Assembly: GCA_913052545.1 (NCBI GenBank)
Contig: CAJXEF010000023.1
Span: 1-17,078, forward strand
Length of the DNA: 17,078 bases
Source: an uncultured Chloroflexota bacterium
GTDB lineage: Bacteria > Chloroflexota > Dehalococcoidia > UBA3495
Direction of reading: 5' to 3'
The position numbers were made by a program, and so were the translations under genes. This document shows, in pieces, positions 15,610 through 17,078 of the stretch; the stretch's first letter is position 1; each line of letters opens with the position of its first letter. The notes beneath the pieces are model-generated. The model saw only the letters and a list, made by a program, of their open reading frames with translations. It was not told the DNA's origin and did no database searches.

Positions 15610-16153
15610 ATTTGAGGCAACCCAACTTATTCTCAGACACTCGGGAGATCGCGCGATAGTAGGCAATCTTGGACCGACTAGTGATGAACTTCGCCATGCT
15701 GGCCACAGAGACAGAAACTTCTATACTTATGGAAACATGGGGCTTTGCTCATCCCTGGCACTAGGTATGGCGCTGGGCACTAAGGAACAGGTTATATCAC
15801 TAGACGGCGACGGTTCACTATTAATGAATTTAGGGACAATCGCTACCATTGGCCGAGAATCACCCAAAAATCTCATAGTAATAGTTTGGGACAATGAACA
15901 ATGGGGGCAAACTGGGCATCAGCCAAGCCACACCGCGATGGGCACTGATCTGGAACAGGTAGCCCAGAGCTGTGGGATCTCTAATACTGCTACCGTGCGT
16001 GAACTCGAAGATTTAGATGCCGTATTTCAAACAGCCCTAAATCAAGACGGACCCTGGTTCATTGTGGCTAAGATACAAGAAACAGAATATATGCCGGTGG
16101 CTCCAGTAGAACCAGAATTTACTCTCTACAGATTCAGGAATTCATTTATTTAG
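15602..16153 (+). CDS. Sulfopyruvate decarboxylase-type beta subunit (ThDP PP domain)
   Basis: 183-aa diphosphate-binding half of the split ThDP decarboxylase. The metal/ThDP motif is GDGSLLMNLGTI starting at residue 69 and ending with D97-N98 of the GDG-(about 26)-N pattern, so Mg-ThDP binding should be intact. NLGPTSDEL at 22-30 and YGNMGLCSSLALGMALG at 43-59 are typical of ComE and of the C-terminal half of phosphonopyruvate decarboxylase. It starts with TTG, backed by GGAGG 5 nt upstream, and overlaps the alpha subunit by 8 bp; the active site should form between the two chains. It is the last gene before a strong hairpin. The class is confident; choice among sulfopyruvate, phosphonopyruvate and another 2-oxoacid is open. 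Confidence 0.9.
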   Translation: MHRFEATQLILRHSGDRAIVGNLGPTSDELRHAGHRDRNFYTYGNMGLCSSLALGMALGTKEQVISLDGDGSLLMNLGTIATIGRESPKNLIVIVWDNEQWGQTGHQPSHTAMGTDLEQVAQSCGISNTATVRELEDLDAVFQTALNQDGPWFIVAKIQETEYMPVAPVEPEFTLYRFRNSFI

Positions 16154-16162
16154 AACAAACTC

Positions 16163-16209
16163 AACAAAAGAAGAGAGGATCCTTTATAAGGATCCTCTCT
16201 TCTTTTGTT
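16163..16209. terminator. Perfect 22-bp hairpin, bidirectional terminator
   Basis: A 22-bp perfect inverted repeat surrounds a 3-nt loop (TAT, 16185-16187). The outer arms read AACAAAAGAAGAGA and TCTCTTCTTTTGTT. It begins 9 bp after the beta-subunit stop and ends 24 bp past the stop of the convergent dienelactone hydrolase, so it can end both transcripts. The arm is unusually long for a simple terminator. Confidence 0.85.
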
Positions 16210-16233
16210 CGCTAATATTTCGTTGAACGTTGT

Positions 16234-17064
16234 CTAGGTTCCAAAAGCAGACAGTGTTGGATTTGGATTCAACGGTAAGTGCTGCCCGAAGAACGCAACA
16301 GTCCTATCCCAAGCATCTTTCGCAGATGCTTCATGGTAGCTACCGCGGTCATCGCAGTTAAATCCATGACCGGCATCAGGATATGATTTGAAATCGTAGC
16401 TAACACCACATTCTTTAAGCTTCGCCTCAATGGTAGACACATCAGCTGGTGAAGGATTTTCATCCTTACCGCCTAAGTTGGCCATAACAGGTATCTTGAT
16501 CTGACTGGTCAAATCTATAGGAGCTGCTCCGTCACCGAATGGAGTCAAAATTCTACCTGGATAGTAGCAAACCGCCGCGTCTATTTTAGGACAACTTGTG
16601 GCTGCCAAATAAGCTATTCGACCACCCACACAGTATCCAACGATACCTATCGGCTGGTCATTGGACCGACGCCATTGACTACCTTGAGTCCATTTGATTG
16701 TCTCATTGATATCTTCGACGATCTCATCGTCCCTGAGGGCACCCATATATCTATTTCTTGCAGGAACATCCTCTTCACCATAACCCAACATAGGATTAGG
16801 GTGTTCACGATGGAACAGGGTTGGAGCTACCGCTATAAACCCGGCCGCAGCGAATCTATCACATACGTTCTGTATATGTTTATTTACGCCGAAGGCTTCC
16901 TGAGCAACTATAATCGTTGGAAAACTGCTACCTACAGTAGGGTTGGGGTAACTCACATAAATAACCATGTCCTGACTTTCAGAACCTTGATTCTCATCGT
17001 AACCTTGCCCTGGCTGATCGGGGTTTCCGCCTGCAAACCGAAGGTTTTCCCACATTGATGGCAT
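16234..17064 (-). CDS. Dienelactone hydrolase family protein
   Basis: 276-aa alpha/beta hydrolase of the dienelactone hydrolase family (carboxymethylenebutenolidase-like). It has E56 in QEAFGVN, nucleophile C145 in GYCVGGR, D201 in GGKDENPSP and H233 in DAGHGF: the Cys-Asp-His triad plus the activating glutamate. An N-terminal extension of about 45 residues precedes the core and carries no signal peptide. Known members open the lactone ring of dienelactone in chlorocatechol breakdown, but many homologues outside such clusters act on other lactones or esters; no ring-cleavage genes are nearby. GGAGG lies 6 nt before the ATG at 17064, supporting it over the Met at codon 4. It converges on the decarboxylase genes across a hairpin. 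The gene is complete, but its upstream neighbours lie outside the window. Confidence 0.92.
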   Translation of the reverse strand: MPSMWENLRFAGGNPDQPGQGYDENQGSESQDMVIYVSYPNPTVGSSFPTIIVAQEAFGVNKHIQNVCDRFAAAGFIAVAPTLFHREHPNPMLGYGEEDVPARNRYMGALRDDEIVEDINETIKWTQGSQWRRSNDQPIGIVGYCVGGRIAYLAATSCPKIDAAVCYYPGRILTPFGDGAAPIDLTSQIKIPVMANLGGKDENPSPADVSTIEAKLKECGVSYDFKSYPDAGHGFNCDDRGSYHEASAKDAWDRTVAFFGQHLPLNPNPTLSAFGT

Positions 17065-17078
17065 ATCTTTCCTCCAAG

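Noticed and set aside
1..17078. CRISPR array, insertion sequence, phage genes or toxin-antitoxin pair
   Set aside because: No regularly spaced repeats, transposase, integrase or phage-like translations were found on either strand.

Overview
The window reads as chromosomal DNA of a free-living, probably heterotrophic bacterium. It has one tRNA and fifteen complete protein genes, almost all catabolic enzymes or membrane transporters. Base composition is roughly 40-45% GC by eye. The mix is hydantoinase plus DUF917, CaiB/BaiF CoA-transferase, luciferase-like flavin monooxygenase, split sulfopyruvate-decarboxylase-type subunits, and MCT/OFA-type and Fsr-type MFS carriers. This resembles gene content I associate with marine Chloroflexota of the SAR202 type. 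That placement is inference from content only; no marker gene in the window fixes the taxonomy.

Layout. Positions 1-313 hold no convincing gene, only a hairpin terminator (262-286) just past a minus-strand tRNA-Pro(GGG) at 314-390. From 504 to 6963 five minus-strand genes run right to left: an M20 metallopeptidase, an MCT/OFA-type MFS carrier, an Fsr-type MFS carrier, a DUF917 protein and a short HyuA-type hydantoinase. Read together they look like uptake plus breakdown of a (thio)hydantoin-type or N-acyl/N-carbamoyl amino-acid compound. A divergent EamA/DMT permease (7148-8023, +) follows, with an extended -10 box placed so close to its ATG that the mRNA may be leaderless.

From 8309 to 12792 four plus-strand genes follow: a MetX-like alpha/beta hydrolase, an MFS carrier overlapping it by 4 bp, an aspartate-dehydrogenase-family protein and a CaiB/BaiF CoA-transferase. 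A strong symmetric terminator (12791-12820) separates them from a minus-strand pair, an alpha/beta hydrolase (14083-14874) and a luciferase-like monooxygenase (12848-13990). Divergent from that pair are the two overlapping subunits of a ThDP-dependent 2-oxoacid decarboxylase of the sulfopyruvate/phosphonopyruvate class (15103-16153). They converge, across a perfect 22-bp hairpin, on a dienelactone hydrolase (16234-17064, -).

The window is therefore a run of small catabolic cassettes bounded by two-way terminators. It contains four transporters and no recognisable transcription factor, transposase, integrase, CRISPR or toxin gene. Enzyme families are well supported by active-site motifs. Exact substrates are not, and pathway proposals below are marked as inference.
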